A stretch of DNA of 64,000 bases from DASQFQ01 sp963722815. GTDB taxonomy: Bacteria; Actinomycetota; Thermoleophilia; Solirubrobacterales; Solirubrobacteraceae. Where the stretch lies: NCBI GenBank assembly GCA_963722815.1, contig CAVROM010000003.1, positions 1,143,798 to 1,207,797 of the forward strand, read 5' to 3'. Below, piece by piece: positions 1-10,928 of the stretch (position 1 is its first letter; each line of letters opens with the position of its first letter). A program made the position numbers and the translations under genes. The notes below the pieces were generated by a model. The model was not told where the DNA came from, ran no database searches, and saw only the letters and a program-made list of their open reading frames with translations.

Positions 1-1367
<1,367 letters not shown>

Positions 1368-1388
1368 GCTCACCCTCCTCGGTCGTGC

Positions 1389-1414
1389 CGTACCCCAGCG
1401 TGCCGTCGGGTACG
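1389..1414. terminator. Possible hairpin between the KAS III-like gene and aceE
   Basis: CGTACCC and GGGTACG form a 7-bp perfect inverted repeat with a 12-base loop in the 65-bp gap between two minus-strand genes. No T-run follows, so it could be an attenuator-like or RNA-processing structure, or chance. Confidence 0.25.
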
Positions 1415-1432
1415 CCGGATCAATACACGGCC

Positions 1433-3376
1433 TCAGCCCCCGAACGCGGCGCGGACGTCCTCCAGCGATCCGGCGTCGCGGCCTGCCGGAGCCGTCAGCA
1501 GCTCGGCCTCCTCGGCCCCTTCGGGAACGACGATGGCCGGGTCGACGCGGATGACCGTGTAGCCGCCCACCGCGCCGGCTCCGAAGGCCGGCGTGAACAC
1601 GCGCATCGGGCGGTCGATCACGCCCTCCCGGACGGCGTCGTGGATCGCGATCGGGATGCTGGCGGCAGAGACGTTCCCGACCGTCTCGACGTCGAAGTAG
1701 AGATCGTCGCCGTCCAGACCGGCGGCGGTCGCCGAGTTGGCCACCATCGACTTGTTGGCCTGGTGAGGGACGACGAGGTCGATGGCGTCGAGCAGCGAGC
1801 CGCCGTCAGGCGCATCGAGCGCGCGCAGCTCGCCCATCATCTGCTCGAGGTAGCGTTCGACGAGCGCCTTCACCTCCGGCCCGTAGACGGTGAGGTTGTT
1901 GTCGAACTCGGGGTTGGGCCAGATGATCGAGTTCACCTGGCTGACCGGGCCGCTCGCGTAGGCCTGCAGGACCTCGATGTCGGGTGGAGTGCCGTCCGCG
2001 GCGGGCCCGACGACGAGCGCGGACGCCCCGTCACCGAAGATCATCCGCGACGGGCGGACACTGCCGATCTTGTCCGAGAACTTCTCGGCGCAGACGACGA
2101 GCACCGGCCGCCTGACCTCCTGGAGCAGACGAACCGCCTCGGCCAGGCCGTAGGGGAAGCCCGCGCACGCGGCAATGAGGTCGAACGAGCCGTGGGTCTG
2201 GAAGATCGCGAGCTGCCCGGAGAGCCAGGTCGCGACGGACGGGATCAGCGTCGTCGTCGTGCACGAGCAGAAGATGACCGCGCCGATCTCCTCCGGCCGG
2301 CGCCCGGCGCCCCCCAGGGCCGCGTGGGCCGCCTGCAGGGAGATGTGCTCGAGGCGGCGCTCGGTGTAGCGCCGCTCCCGGATCCCCGTCTTGTCCTCGA
2401 TGTCGTCGGCGGTCATCGGCGACCAGCTGTAAGCCGCGTTCCTGATGATGTCCTCGTTCGTGCAGACGTACTCGCCCTTGACGACCGCCAGCGACTCGAG
2501 GCGGGGCATGTGCGCGAACTGCTCGCGGACGACCGTGGGGAGGAGCGGCTCGATCGGTTCGCGCGCCTCGGCGGGCGGTGCGGGCCGCGGGCGCGGTGGA
2601 CGCCCAGACCTCACGCGCCGGATGAACTCGAGCACCTCATGGCTTCGCGGCACGAACGCGACGACGAAGTCGTCGTCGCCGATCTTCCCGACCTCCTCGA
2701 GGCGCGACTGCGCCAGGTCCCATGGGTACTGGTTGTGGAGCACCATCGCCAGGCGGTGGAGCGGCTCGAGCTCCGGGACCGACTCGTTGCAGTCCAAGAT
2801 CTCCTGATAGCTGTGGGTCGGGTAATCCGGGTCATGGTCCGGAAGACAGAAGGTGAGGTTCGCCGGATCGCTCGTGATCTCCGCCACGGTCGGCTTCACG
2901 GGCGGGAGCTCGGCCGCGTGGTGGCGCTTGTGGCGAAAGACGCCGAAGAGGCTGCTGAAGATGCCGTCCTCGGCCTCGGCGTCCCACGTCGCGGGCAGCT
3001 CGGCCCACGCCTCCTCGACGGCCGCCACCTTGCGCTCGCCGTGCTCCCAGGGTGTCAGGAGCGGCAGGAAGACGTCGTCCCGACGGCGCGGCAGGTCGCG
3101 CCACCGGGTCGGGCGCTTCTCATACATCGTCATCGCGTAACGGTTGCCCCAGACGAGATTCATCGCGAGGTCGCGCAGCAGTTGGGCGCGGGAGTCATAC
3201 GCGCCCGACTCGACCCGCTCGAGGATCTCGCTGCCCGTCGGAGCCTTCGCCTCGAAATCGCGCCGCACCACCGCTTCCAGCTGCTCCAAGGTCTCGAGGA
3301 CCGAGAAGTCCAGGTCCGCGCTGAAGTTGGACGGGAAGACCAGGCGGCCGTGGCCATTGATGACGAAGGGCCTCAT
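1433..3376 (-). CDS. 3-oxoacyl-ACP synthase III-like protein with a ~290-residue N-terminal extension
   Basis: The C-terminal ~350 residues form a thiolase-fold KAS III (FabH-like) domain. The catalytic triad is visible: Cys in AACAGFPYG near residue 403, His in VPHQANKS near 537 and Asn in GNVSAAS near 568. FabH condenses acetyl- or acyl-CoA with malonyl-ACP; relatives make ketones, olefin precursors or polyketide starters. The protein is 647 residues, about twice the usual 310-350. I do not recognise the N-terminal ~290 residues, which are rich in charged residues and Trp and end in a Pro/Arg linker near residue 265. It lies 65 bp upstream of aceE on the same strand, so acetyl-CoA supply and use may be linked, but this is inference. 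The start has no strong ribosome binding site. Confidence 0.8.
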   Translation of the reverse strand: MRPFVINGHGRLVFPSNFSADLDFSVLETLEQLEAVVRRDFEAKAPTGSEILERVESGAYDSRAQLLRDLAMNLVWGNRYAMTMYEKRPTRWRDLPRRRDDVFLPLLTPWEHGERKVAAVEEAWAELPATWDAEAEDGIFSSLFGVFRHKRHHAAELPPVKPTVAEITSDPANLTFCLPDHDPDYPTHSYQEILDCNESVPELEPLHRLAMVLHNQYPWDLAQSRLEEVGKIGDDDFVVAFVPRSHEVLEFIRRVRSGRPPRPRPAPPAEAREPIEPLLPTVVREQFAHMPRLESLAVVKGEYVCTNEDIIRNAAYSWSPMTADDIEDKTGIRERRYTERRLEHISLQAAHAALGGAGRRPEEIGAVIFCSCTTTTLIPSVATWLSGQLAIFQTHGSFDLIAACAGFPYGLAEAVRLLQEVRRPVLVVCAEKFSDKIGSVRPSRMIFGDGASALVVGPAADGTPPDIEVLQAYASGPVSQVNSIIWPNPEFDNNLTVYGPEVKALVERYLEQMMGELRALDAPDGGSLLDAIDLVVPHQANKSMVANSATAAGLDGDDLYFDVETVGNVSAASIPIAIHDAVREGVIDRPMRVFTPAFGAGAVGGYTVIRVDPAIVVPEGAEEAELLTAPAGRDAGSLEDVRAAFGG

Positions 3377-3467
3377 GCCTTGGAACGGCTATTCATGCCC
3401 TGCAGCCTGGCAGAAGCGCCACCATGATCACCGCCAGCGCGAGACCCAACGAGCGGAGGGGAGACCC

Positions 3468-4028
3468 ATGTCTGCACAACCCGTGCCTTACGCCCACCTC
3501 GGTGCGGCGCTCGCGACCGACTACAGGGCCGCGCGCACGTTGACCGCTGCGGGACAGTTGGCCAGTCCGGAACTCGGCGGCAGCATGACGCGGTCGAAGC
3601 AGTCGCCAGGTGTGACGGTTCGACGCTCGCTGCAGACTGGAGTGCACCATGAGCGATCACCTTTCCCCGAGCAAGCCGACGATGAGTTCTTCGGCGCCCT
3701 GACCGCCGGCGACGTCAGTCGACTTGAGCCGCTCCTCGATGAGCGCTTCGTGATCGTCGACGTCATGAGTGGAGGCGTCGCCGACCGGGCGGCGCTGACG
3801 GCCGCGCTGGCCGAGCGCGTGCTCGAGTTCGAGCGCATCGACCTGATCGAGCGGGCCGTCCGCGACTACGGCGAAACGGCGATCCTGGTCGGCCGCACGC
3901 AGATGGCCGGCTCGTTCGCCGGCGCCGCCTTCACCGGCGCCAGCCGCTACACCCACGTCTTCGTCCGCGGCGCCGACACGCGCTGGCGCCTCGCCAGCGC
4001 CCAGGGCACGCAAATCATCGAGCCATGA
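3468..4028 (+). CDS. SnoaL/NTF2-like domain protein (start uncertain)
   Basis: The last ~120 residues resemble the DUF4440/SnoaL-like NTF2 fold: FFGALTAGDVSRLEPLLDE, then RAVRDYGETAILVGRT and YTHVFVRGADTRWRLASAQ. This alpha-beta cone fold serves as a small-molecule enzyme or binding domain; the substrate cannot be read here. Three starts compete. The ATG at 3468 has a strong GGAGGGG site but adds ~60 residues of unrelated-looking sequence. A GTG lies at 3642. An ATG at 3649 is out of frame by one base and opens MSDHLSPSKPT, so a frameshift near 3680 may have displaced the true start. The gene is divergent from the KAS III-like gene. Confidence 0.6.
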   Translation: MSAQPVPYAHLGAALATDYRAARTLTAAGQLASPELGGSMTRSKQSPGVTVRRSLQTGVHHERSPFPEQADDEFFGALTAGDVSRLEPLLDERFVIVDVMSGGVADRAALTAALAERVLEFERIDLIERAVRDYGETAILVGRTQMAGSFAGAAFTGASRYTHVFVRGADTRWRLASAQGTQIIEP

Positions 4029-4124
4029 CGAGCCGTCTGGTGACGAGCCGCCCGCGGGTCACTGACGATGCGAGTCAGACCAAGAGTCTTGTCCGAGGTC
4101 GCTCGCCGGCGGGCGTGAGGAAGA

Positions 4125-4298
4125 GATGTTGCCGCGAGCGTTGCCACCGCCCTGAACCACCGCCTGGCGCGCTGCCCGGCCGGAGCCGGAACAGCGCGCC
4201 GTGCAGGTGGTTCGCCATGCGCCGCAGAGGACTCGAACCTCCACCCGGTTATCCCGGACCAGGCCCTCAACCTTGTGACCCGGGTGTCAGATACGTCC
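4125..4298. repeat. 174-bp direct repeat, copy A (att-like, carries a tRNA-Leu 3' half)
   Basis: This stretch recurs in the same orientation at 13297-13470 with the same length and only four differences by direct comparison. It contains the last 57 nt of a tRNA-Leu in minus orientation. Two direct repeats built on a tRNA 3' end are the usual footprint of site-specific integration, so these may be attL and attR of a 9.2-kb element. No integrase is visible between them. Confidence 0.75.
4218..4274 (-). other. tRNA-Leu(GAG) 3'-half fragment, copy A
   Basis: Read on the minus strand it has the anticodon arm (AGGTTGAGGGCCT), a leucine-type variable region, the T arm GGAGG-TTCGAGT-CCTCT and a 3' acceptor strand ending in A. 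The D arm and 5' acceptor strand are absent: upstream sequence is not tRNA-like. It is therefore a remnant, not a working gene. The acceptor strand GCGGCGC differs by one base from copy B. Confidence 0.7.
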
Positions 4299-4362
4299 TA
4301 TGCGTCCAGAACGTCCATTCCGTCCGCGAATCTGGACGGAATCGGACGCACTGGACGATCTG

Positions 4363-4386
4363 GATGTTGCCACCGATGTTGCCACG
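4363..4386. repeat. Paired 12-bp direct repeat GATGTTGCCACC/GATGTTGCCACG
   Basis: Two back-to-back 12-mers lie 65 bp past repeat copy A, preceded by TGGACGATCTG. The same pair, with the same preceding block, occurs at 13535 and 18675. Short paired repeats beside an att core resemble integrase arm-type sites; this is inference. Confidence 0.55.
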
Positions 4387-4481
4387 AGCCGTGCGGACCA
4401 GGGCGACGACCAACTGCCACTGCAGATTGCCTGGCAGCTAGGCCGCGGCCGCGGCCGAGGCGACCGGGGCTGGCTCCGCGG

Positions 4482-5477
4482 TCAGCGTCGCGGGCCCCAT
4501 ACGGGGCCCTTGTCGAAGCTGTCGCTGTGGCCCTGCCAGATGGTCGTGACGCCGCCCGTGCGGAGGTTCATGATCTCGAGGCGCGTGTGGTCTAGGCCGC
4601 GGGCAGCCACGTAGACGATGCGGCTGCCACCGGGCGCCCAGTCCGGCATGTACGCCTGCTGCCCGTTCGCAGCGTGCGTGAGCTGGATCGCCCGTCCGCC
4701 GCCGGCGTTCATGACGAAAACGTTGGCGGAGACGGTGTCGCTGGCGTTGTCGGAGTTGGTACTGAAGAGCAGCCGCGAGCCGTCGGGGGACCATCGGGGG
4801 GTCGTCGCATTGCTCGAGAACGGGGTGAGCTGTCGCAGGTCCGTGCCGGGGGCGTTCATGACGAAGATCGCGGACTCCGCCGTCCCGTGCGCCTCGTGCA
4901 GGATGCGTTCGAACACGATCCTTGACCCGTCGGGGGAGAATTCGGGGTTCGTATCGAAGCCGCCCGTCGGCAGGCCGGGCGCGTCCGTGAGCTGCATGCC
5001 CGGTCCGAACGCGCCGTGGTCGCGTCTGCTGAGGAAGATCCCGCCGCTGGTGGAGTCTGCATTCTCGTGCTCGTACGCGAGCCGTTTGCCGTCCGGCGAC
5101 ACGCCAGGGGAGAACTCGAACCCGTCGCTGGTGGTCAGTTGGCGCACGCCGTGCCCGGTGATGTCCATCGAGAACACGTGCACGATGCCGTCCGTCGCAG
5201 GGCGGTCGCTGTCGAAAAGGAGCCGGTTGCCTGTACGTCCCCACTCGGGCTCCTCGCTGCCGCCGTCGATCGCCGCGTGCGTCAGCTGCCTGGCGTTACT
5301 GCCGTCGGGGCGGACGGTGAAGAGCTCGAAGTTCTCGCCGGTCGCAGTAGAGCTCACCTCGGTGAAGGCGATCCGCTCCCCGCCGGCGAGGGCGGGTGGG
5401 GCCAGGGCCGACGCGGAAAGCGCCGCGACCGACACGAGCGCGCCGGCGACGCGCCGGATCACACCGAGGTGGTTCAC
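4482..5477 (-). CDS. Secreted PD40/TolB-like beta-propeller protein
   Basis: A signal peptide (VAGALVSVAALSASALAPPALAG) is followed by about six PD40-type blades, each with a version of FSPDGSRIVF or SPDGKRLAY and QLT. TolB-type propellers act as protein-interaction platforms outside the membrane; in this phylum the family is abundant and mostly of unknown role. The mature part is a propeller with no added domain. I chose the GTG at 5477 because AAAGGAG sits six bases upstream; an ATG ten codons earlier is also open. The gene is divergent from the LuxR-type regulator, with ~140 bp between starts, and lies inside the 9.2-kb segment bounded by the direct repeats. Confidence 0.8.
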   Translation of the reverse strand: MNHLGVIRRVAGALVSVAALSASALAPPALAGGERIAFTEVSSTATGENFELFTVRPDGSNARQLTHAAIDGGSEEPEWGRTGNRLLFDSDRPATDGIVHVFSMDITGHGVRQLTTSDGFEFSPGVSPDGKRLAYEHENADSTSGGIFLSRRDHGAFGPGMQLTDAPGLPTGGFDTNPEFSPDGSRIVFERILHEAHGTAESAIFVMNAPGTDLRQLTPFSSNATTPRWSPDGSRLLFSTNSDNASDTVSANVFVMNAGGGRAIQLTHAANGQQAYMPDWAPGGSRIVYVAARGLDHTRLEIMNLRTGGVTTIWQGHSDSFDKGPVWGPRR

Positions 5478-5617
5478 CGTCGCTCCTTTCGAAGGGATCT
5501 GCAACACCGAAGCTAGGCGGCCCGGCGCCGCCGCGCATCCGCATCCATGCGTATCCGCCGTGGTCGCCGTTGCGTATTTCTCGGCCCTGGGGTGCGTACG
5601 CGGAGATACTGGACTCG

Positions 5618-8517
5618 ATGACGCGACGCGCGGCCAGCCCGATCATCGCCGGGCGCTCGGAGGAGCTCGACGAGCTCACGACCGCCGTGCGGCGCGCCGC
5701 AGCCGGCCAGCCGGCCGTCGCTCTGATCGGCGGCGAAGCCGGTATCGGCAAGACCAGGCTGGTCGCGGAGCTCGCGGCGCGGGCGGCCGCCGACGGCATC
5801 CGGGTGCTGTGGGGACAGTGCGACGTTCTCGAAGAGGCGGCGATGCCGCTGTTGCCTCTGGCGATTGCCCTGGCCGATGTCGTCGTAGAGAACAGCGGCT
5901 CAGCCGATCCGCCCGCGGCTGCCATCACGCCGCTCGTGGCTGCTTCGATCACCCCGCTCTATCAGCAGGTGCGCGACGGCCTGGAACGAGCATCGGTGGC
6001 CGGCCCGGTGCTGTTCGTGCTCGAGGACGTCCACTGGGCCGATCGCTCGACCCTCGAGCTCGTCGCGTTCCTCGCGCGGAGGATGCGCGGCGAGCGCATC
6101 CTCGTCGCGGCCACCTATCGGACTGAGGAGGTTGACCGGCGGACGGATCTGCGGCGCTTCCTGGCCGACGTCGGCCGGGCTGCGACGACGCTGCGGCTGA
6201 CGCTCGCTCGGCTGACGCGTGCGGAGATGGCAGATCAGGTCGCTGGGATCCTCGGCGCCGCGCCCGCCGCGGAGCTCGTCCACAAGGTCTTCGCCCGCTC
6301 CGAGGGGAACCCGTTCTTTGCCGAGGAGCTTGTCGCCGTGGCTATGAGCGACGGGCTCGACGAGCTCTCTCCGACGCTCCGCGACACGCTGCTGGCCCGC
6401 ATCGCCACGCTTGAGGGCGGCGCGCAGCATGTCGTGAAGGTCGCAGCTGCCGCCGGGCACCAGGTGCACCATCGATTACTCGCGACGACGGCTGGCCTCG
6501 ATACGGCGGAGCTGACCGCGGCATTGCACAGCGCCGTAGGGCACCACGTCCTGATGGTCCGCGACGACGGCTACGCGTTCCGCCATGCCTTGCTGCAGGA
6601 GGTCGCCTACGACGAGCTGCTGCCAGGCGAGCGGGCGCAGGTGCACGCGGACTTGGCCGCGGCGCTGGAAGCGCGCCCGGAGCTGGCGGGCGGAACCGGC
6701 GCCAGCGTGGCGGCCGAGATCGAGCACCACTGGCTGGGCGCCGGCGACAAGCCGCGGGCGCTCGCCGCCGCGGTACGGGCGGCCTCGGCGGCCGAGGGCG
6801 TCGGCGCCTTCGCCGAGGCCGCGCGCCACTATCGGCGCGCGCTCGAACTGTGGGACGTCGTCGCGGACGCCGAGCAGACAGCGGGCGTCGATCGTGCGGC
6901 GCTGCTCGCGCGCGCAGCGAACGCCCCGGCCCGGGCCGGTCGTCCGGCCGACGAGATCCGCCTGGTCGACGATGCGATCGCACTCGTCGATGCAGCCGCG
7001 GAGCCGGTGCGCGCGGCGCTGCTGCATCAACGGCGAGGCGTCTACCTATGGCAGCTCGGACGCGCGGACGCCGGCGTGTCGGACTTTGAGCGAGCGGTCG
7101 AGTTGGTGCCCGAGCAGCCACGTTCGGCCGAGCGCGCCCGGGTTCTCGGCGGACTCGGCTTCATGCTCATGCTCGCGGGCCGGACTGAACGCTCGCGCGA
7201 GCGCTGCGAGGAGGCCGTCGCCGTCGCGCGCAGTGTCGGCGCCCGGGTCGAGGAAGCGGACGCGCTGGCCTCTCTCGCCGACGACCTCAGCCGCCTTGGC
7301 GACCGGACCACCGCGCTTGAGCACGCCCGCCGCGCGCGGGCGATCGCTGCCGACACCGGCGACCACGACGTTCTCTCCCGGACGGCGATCCCGTACTCGG
7401 ACGTCCTGCGCCGCGACGGACAGCTCGTGGCGGCGATCGAGGTGGCGCTAGCCGGCGCCGAGGTGGCACGGCGGGCAGGCCTCGAGATGCGCGACGGGTT
7501 CTGCCGGATCAACGCCGCCGAGGCCGCCTATGAGCTCGGTCGCTGGGAGCTAGTCGACGAGCTTGCCCAGGACGTGCTCGCTCGCCACGCGACAGGTGTG
7601 ACGCTCGCGTTCGCCCACTACATCGCGGGCGCACTTGCGTGCGCGCGCGGGGACCTCGACTCCGCCGCGGCGCACTTGGCGGCCCAACGCGAGACGCTCG
7701 GCCCGGACCCGACACCTCCCGACTACTACCTCGCCGAGGCAGAGGCCGAGCTCGCCCTGTGGCAGCGACGGCCCGAAATCGCATCGGGCACCGCTTGCAT
7801 TGGGGTGCGCATCGCGGCGCACGACGCTCTCCGCTGCATGCTCATGGCCTCGCTCGGCGTGCGGGCGGAGGCTGATCGCGCCGACCTCGCGCGGGGACGC
7901 CGGGACGTTGCCGCCGCCGCCAGCGCCCTGGCTCGCGCGCAGGCGTTTCGCGAGATCGCCGACGCGCGCGCCGGCGCCGCGGCGCACGCCGCGCTCGCGG
8001 CGACGATCGAGGCCGAGCACCTCGCGCACAGGGGTCGAACGACGCTATTGCCTGGGACGCGGCGGCGCGCGCATGGGAGGAGCGGCCGGCGCCCTACCAC
8101 GCGGCATACGCCCGCTGGCGTGAGGCCGAGTCGGCGCTTGCGAACCGGGATCGCGCACGGGCGACTGAGGCCCTGCGAGCGGCCCATCGGACGGCGTCGG
8201 AGCTCGGCGCGTCACTGCTGAGGAGGGAGCTGGAGGCCCTCGCGCGGCGTGCTCGCATCGACCCGTCCTCCAGCGCGGCGGTTGCTGGAGCGCCGCCGCG
8301 AACCTCCGACGCGGCAGCCGCCGAAGTCGGCCTCACCGCCCGCGAGCACGAGGTCCTGGAGCGGCTCGCGCTCGGCCGGATAATCGCCAGATCGCCGACG
8401 GCTGTTCATCAGCATCAGGACCGTGACAGTGCACGTTTCACACATCCTCGGGAAGCTCGGGGCGACGAGCCGGGGGAGGCGGCGGCTGTCGGCCACCGAC
8501 TCGGGCTGGTGTCCTGA
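5618..8517 (+). pseudogene. LuxR-family regulator with NTPase and TPR-like domains, frameshifted 3' end
   Basis: This MalT/LAL-like regulator of ~960 residues begins with an AAA/STAND ATPase (GGEAGIGKTRLV Walker A near residue 39, LFVLEDVHWAD Walker B). It continues with TPR-like helices and ends in a LuxR HTH. The frame is open to about 8035, then is lost by a one-base deletion. Further breaks near 8382, 8402 and 8472 interrupt the HTH, whose pieces LTAREHEVLERLALG, NRQIADG and VTVHVSHILGKLGATSRG are each in different frames. Four breaks in 450 bp, against almost none in the first 2.4 kb, suggests either local decay of the DNA-binding end or a low-quality patch. The inferred stop is at 8515-8517. 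Confidence 0.75.
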
Positions 8518-8873
8518 ATTCGACGGCGGGAACATACCGAGGGAATCGCAGCGCCGAGCGGCGGCCATGGGCGCTGCCGGGCGTCCGTCAGCTCGCGATC
8601 ACTGGCGGAGGAGGGAGCTCGAACCCAGACACGCGATAGCCCATACGGAAGCGGGGTCACGCCAGGCGGCTTCGGGCTTCTCAGGTCCCCGCGGCGACGG
8701 ATGCGACTCCTTGAGGGTGGAGCGAATCAGCCCCAGGGGGCATAGGCGGCGAGCGGGGCGTGGTGGACGCTCTCCCAATGACCTCCATTCAGCTTCCGCC
8801 CAGACGGCCGCAGGACAGCGAAAGGGTGGAGCGCGGCTCGCGCAGTCGAACGGCCACCCCCGTTAAGACGCTC
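8518..8873. other. Intergenic stretch with a weak tRNA-3'-end-like segment
   Basis: There is no convincing gene. At 8604-8640 the sequence GGAGGAGGGAGCTCGAACCC resembles the tRNA 3' fragment at 19680 read in the same orientation, and is followed by ACACGCG as there. It may be a degraded integration scar. Nothing else is recognised. Confidence 0.3.
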
Positions 8874-10876
8874 ATGACGAATCTGGCCAAGGGAGGCGCC
8901 GTCCTGTTGGCGGTCGTGGCCGCGGCCGGCGCCGTCGGCGTATCGCCGGCGCGGGCTGAGCAATCCTCGAAATCCGACGTCGTCATCGAAGAGATGGCCG
9001 GAGCGCTCGGCTACGCCGATTCGCACGCGCCGGGATTCTGGGAGGCGCTGACGAAAGCCAGGGGCGACGAGCTCGAGGCTCTGCAAACGAAGGCTGACGC
9101 GGAGCGCGCCGAGCAGGCGAAGCAGTTCATCGCGGACGCCTCGAAATACGGGCGACGGCTCGAGCAGAAGCACGGGTCGATCACCCAGTTCACGGAACTC
9201 ATCCCTCCGGAGTCCGGCGACATCGTCAACGAGGAGACCTTCATCCGCACTGGCGAGGAGCAGGTCATGGCGGACGGCACGATTAAAATCATCACGAGCT
9301 ACTTGAAGCCCGGCACCACCGAGAAGCTGGGCGTCGTCGTGTCGGTGGTCAAGGACGGAGTCGAGACCGTCACGAAGGTGTTCGAGTACGAGAAGGGCGG
9401 CATCGACGTCAAGGTGGGCGACACGCGCCCGGTGCCGGCGCCCAGCTCGTCCGCAGTCGGCAAGAAGCCGCACACGATCGATCCGAAGGCCGACGGCAGC
9501 GCCGGGCGCGCCAGCGGCAACCAGCCGGATGCCCCCGCCGAGGCCACGGACACGACACGATCCAGGAGACCGTCGTCCGCGACAAGGTCGAGGGGTCAGA
9601 CGGCGGCACGCGCGTCGAGTTCGGAGCGATCGAGGTACCCGACGGCCGCGTCTTCAAGCCGTTCGACGAGGTCAAGCCAGGTTCTCCCGGATCGCCGTTC
9701 CGCAGCGGATACGACCTCGAGAGCCCGAAGTTCGACGGTGCCTTCGTCCGGATCACCGCCTACTTCGACAAGGACGGAGCGCTCCAGGCTGTCGTCAGCT
9801 CCGTGCTCAAGGACGGCTTGGAGACGATCGTCACCGTCGACGAATTCAAGCTGGGCTCGCTCGGCGGCCTGAAGCCGGGCGACACCCGGCCGTTCGGCCT
9901 CGGTGGGGGAAAGAAGCCCTCGACCTGGGACCCGAAGCAGCCGTCCGGCGGTGGCTCCGGCACCAACAGCGGCAGCCCGCAGAGCACCGGCGGCGCGTCG
10001 CAGAACGGGTCGGGCTCGCCCGCGAGCGAAGGCCATCCGGACCCCGGTGCTGGAGACCCCTCGCCAACCGGCGGCGAGCCCAGCGCGAGCGCCGAACCAG
10101 AGTCAGTGAAGGGGTCATCGGGGGGCGGCACCAAGACCGAGCAGCAGGTCATCTGGACGGAGCCCCAGACTCAGGAGAACGGCAACACGTACAGGGGCTA
10201 CGAGGTCAAGAACGCCGACGGGTCGACGGAGCGTTACGGATCGCAGACCGAGAAGCCCGACGGGAGCAAGAGTTGCAAGGACAACACGGCCGGCGGCGAG
10301 CAGGACGCCGAGTGTCCCGCGGGGGGGATGACCGACGAGCCGACCTGCAGCTCCAGCTGTGACCACCTAGCCGTCTTCGTCTGGCTGGTCGGCTGCACCG
10401 GCACGGAATGCTCGACGCTGCCGGCGGCCGCGTCGGACCATGGCTGCGAGGCGACCCATACCGCCACCGACAGCGAAGGCCGAGCGGGCCAGGGCCACGG
10501 CGGCTCCCACAGCGACAGCGCAGGCCCCATGGGGGCTCCCGGCCAGGGCGCCAGTGGCGTCAGCGTCGCCGATTGCGCCGGCGCAGGAAAGCCAGGCGGG
10601 CCGATCGACTACGGCAACCCGGATGACCCGAACGCCCCCGATCCCCTGGATCCCAGCCAGTTCGCCGACCCTCGCGACGACGGCGTCACCGACCCGGTCG
10701 ACCCCGGCGAGGGCGAGAACGGCCCGGCCCCGGTCGCGATCTTCGACGACGGCGGGACGACGCCTGACCTGGGTAACCCGCTTCTCGATCCCGTGGCCCC
10801 GTGGGTCGAGGTCTCCGGCCCGTCCGGCGACGGGCCGCCGAGGACCGGCGACGCGGACCGGATCCGCAACCCGTAA
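8874..10876 (+). CDS. Secreted protein with two internal repeats and an acidic Pro/Asp-rich tail (one frameshift)
   Basis: I do not recognise a family. The ATG at 8874 opens a clear signal peptide ending SPARA; two earlier in-frame ATGs lack a leader. A unit of ~50 residues occurs twice: near 9286 (VVSVVKDGVETVTKVFEYEK then VKVGDTRPV) and near 9790 (VVSSVLKDGLETIVTVDEFK then LKPGDTRPF). A Ser/Gly/Pro-rich linker follows, then a short Cys-rich stretch (CSSSCDHLAVFVWLVGC) and an acidic tail full of DP pairs. One base is missing near 9550: the frame changes there, and the new frame continues sensibly as DTIQETVVRDK. It is probably exported and may be surface-associated. It converges on the FHA-HTH gene. 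Confidence 0.6.
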
Positions 10877-10900
10877 ACGCACCGAACATCAACACCGATC

Positions 10901-10928
10901 GTCGCGCCCCGGATCACCGGGGCGCGAC
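10901..10928. terminator. Hairpin between convergent genes
   Basis: GTCGCGCCCCGG-ATCA-CCGGGGCGCGAC is a perfect 12-bp stem with a 4-base loop. It lies between the stop of the secreted repeat protein and the end of the FHA-HTH gene, whose stop codon falls in the loop. The minus-strand side is followed by a T-richer run, so it most likely terminates the FHA-HTH transcript and may work in both directions. Confidence 0.65.
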
